From an uncultured Eubacterium sp. (GTDB taxonomy: Bacteria; Bacillota_A; Clostridia; Lachnospirales; Lachnospiraceae), in assembly GCA_948468465.1 (NCBI GenBank), contig CAOKJJ010000254.1:1-5662 (forward strand): 5,662 nt of DNA. Direction: 5' to 3'. Shown here one piece after another: positions 5,194-5,662 of this stretch. The notes beneath the pieces are model-generated. The model saw nothing but the letters and a program-made list of their open reading frames with translations. It was not told the DNA's origin and searched no databases. Position 1 is the first letter of the stretch. Each line of letters begins with the position of its first letter. A program made the position numbers and the translations under genes.

Positions 5194-5662
5194 TCATTTC
5201 TTTCTTTTAATATCCATTGTCATGCTCCGCGTCTCTGCATCATGCTGTATACTGAGCACATAAAAATCACCTTTGATCTGCTGTGCCCTCATGCATACCA
5301 GATCGCCTTTTCTGATATATGGAACATCAGGCGACTGCACCTTTGCTTCATTTTTCAATCTGCCATTTTCATCCAGGATCGCCTGTGCCGCTGATTTTGC
5401 GTCAGAAAGTTTTTCATCGTGCCCCCTCTTGTAAATCCTTTGACGGATGCCATACTTTGTATCCCCGTTCAGGGTAGCAATTACTTTCTCTTTTCCACCT
5501 TTCTTCTCCTTCCCCATGATCTTAACGCGCGTTACCATATCTTCTGTGCTAAGGGAATGTGTCAGGGCTGTCGTGTTATCTGTTTCAAAAACATATACAT
5601 CCTTATTTCCGCCGCGCTTCACAATCTGCACCTGCCCTTTTTCCTGGCGTATGATACATTTG
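5194..5662 (-). CDS. XkdQ-like baseplate hub protein, C-terminal part (runs off right edge)
   Basis: The frame is open to base 5662, so the gene's 5' end is outside the window. A GTG at 5631 is internal, because the in-frame codons before it continue with KCIIRQEKGQ. About 155 residues are visible. They include VQIVKRGGNKDVYVFETDN, the conserved SLSTEDMVTRVKIMGKEKKGG, a basic helical segment (YGIRQRIYKRGHDEKLSDAKSAAQAIL) and the C-terminal beta part VPYIRKGDLVCM...GDFYVLSIQHD.ETRSMTMDI. This is the end of the XkdQ/YqbQ family (about 320-350 aa in relatives), related to the gpD/gp27 hub that forms the ring at the tube end. It ends with TGA, 12 bases before the XkdR-like ATG; the SD of that gene overlaps the stop. 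Confidence 0.85.
   Translation of the reverse strand, partial: KCIIRQEKGQVQIVKRGGNKDVYVFETDNTTALTHSLSTEDMVTRVKIMGKEKKGGKEKVIATLNGDTKYGIRQRIYKRGHDEKLSDAKSAAQAILDENGRLKNEAKVQSPDVPYIRKGDLVCMRAQQIKGDFYVLSIQHDAETRSMTMDIKRKK

Noticed and set aside
4850..5263. 137-aa plus-strand open frame, plus overlapping frames at 4792-5100 and minus 4677-4955
   Set aside because: Shadows of the XkdR-like gene and its junction with the XkdQ-like gene; no family resemblance and no operon fit.

Overview
The window is part of a phage or prophage late (tail) operon. All real genes read right to left on the minus strand, tightly packed, most with strong Shine-Dalgarno (SD) sites. The gene order and protein families (XkdQ-, XkdR-, XkdS-, XkdT- and XkdU-like baseplate proteins, then tail fibres) are those of a PBSX-like contractile-tail (myovirus-type) phage of Firmicutes. 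The fibre and downstream proteins resemble those I know from gut Clostridia/Lachnospiraceae prophages. The host assignment is an inference.

Layout in transcription order: the C-terminal part of an XkdQ-like baseplate hub protein (5662-5194, cut by the window edge); an XkdR/DUF2577-like protein with a histidine/tryptophan-rich insert (5181-4669); an XkdS/DUF2634-like protein (4652-4200); a baseplate J/XkdT-like wedge protein (4183-3062); an XkdU/DUF2313-like protein with an unusual C-terminal repeat region (3052-1934); a short tail-collar fibre protein (1932-1549); an 86-base intergenic gap; a small fibre-associated protein (1462-1184); and a tail-tip/receptor-binding protein (1174-431). After the stop of that last gene, the same reading frame continues for 55 codons (430-266). 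It encodes a C-type-lectin-like segment of the kind used as the variable region (VR) of diversity-generating retroelements (DGRs). A GC-rich hairpin and the start of an Avd-like DGR accessory gene (215 to the left edge) follow.

The most notable point is the target gene of the DGR. An in-frame amber codon (TAG, 431-433) sits exactly where the adenine-poor variable region begins, at a position where relatives as I remember them carry glutamine (CAG). As written, the fibre protein lacks its whole receptor-binding VR. The cause could be a point mutation, a phase-like state reversible by retrohoming, amber readthrough, or an assembly error. The template repeat (TR) and reverse transcriptase (RT), if intact, should lie just left of base 1.

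Together the genes would build the baseplate hub (XkdQ/R), wedge (XkdS/T/U) and host-binding fibres, with the DGR diversifying the fibre tip. I saw no tRNA, rRNA, CRISPR array or insertion sequence.
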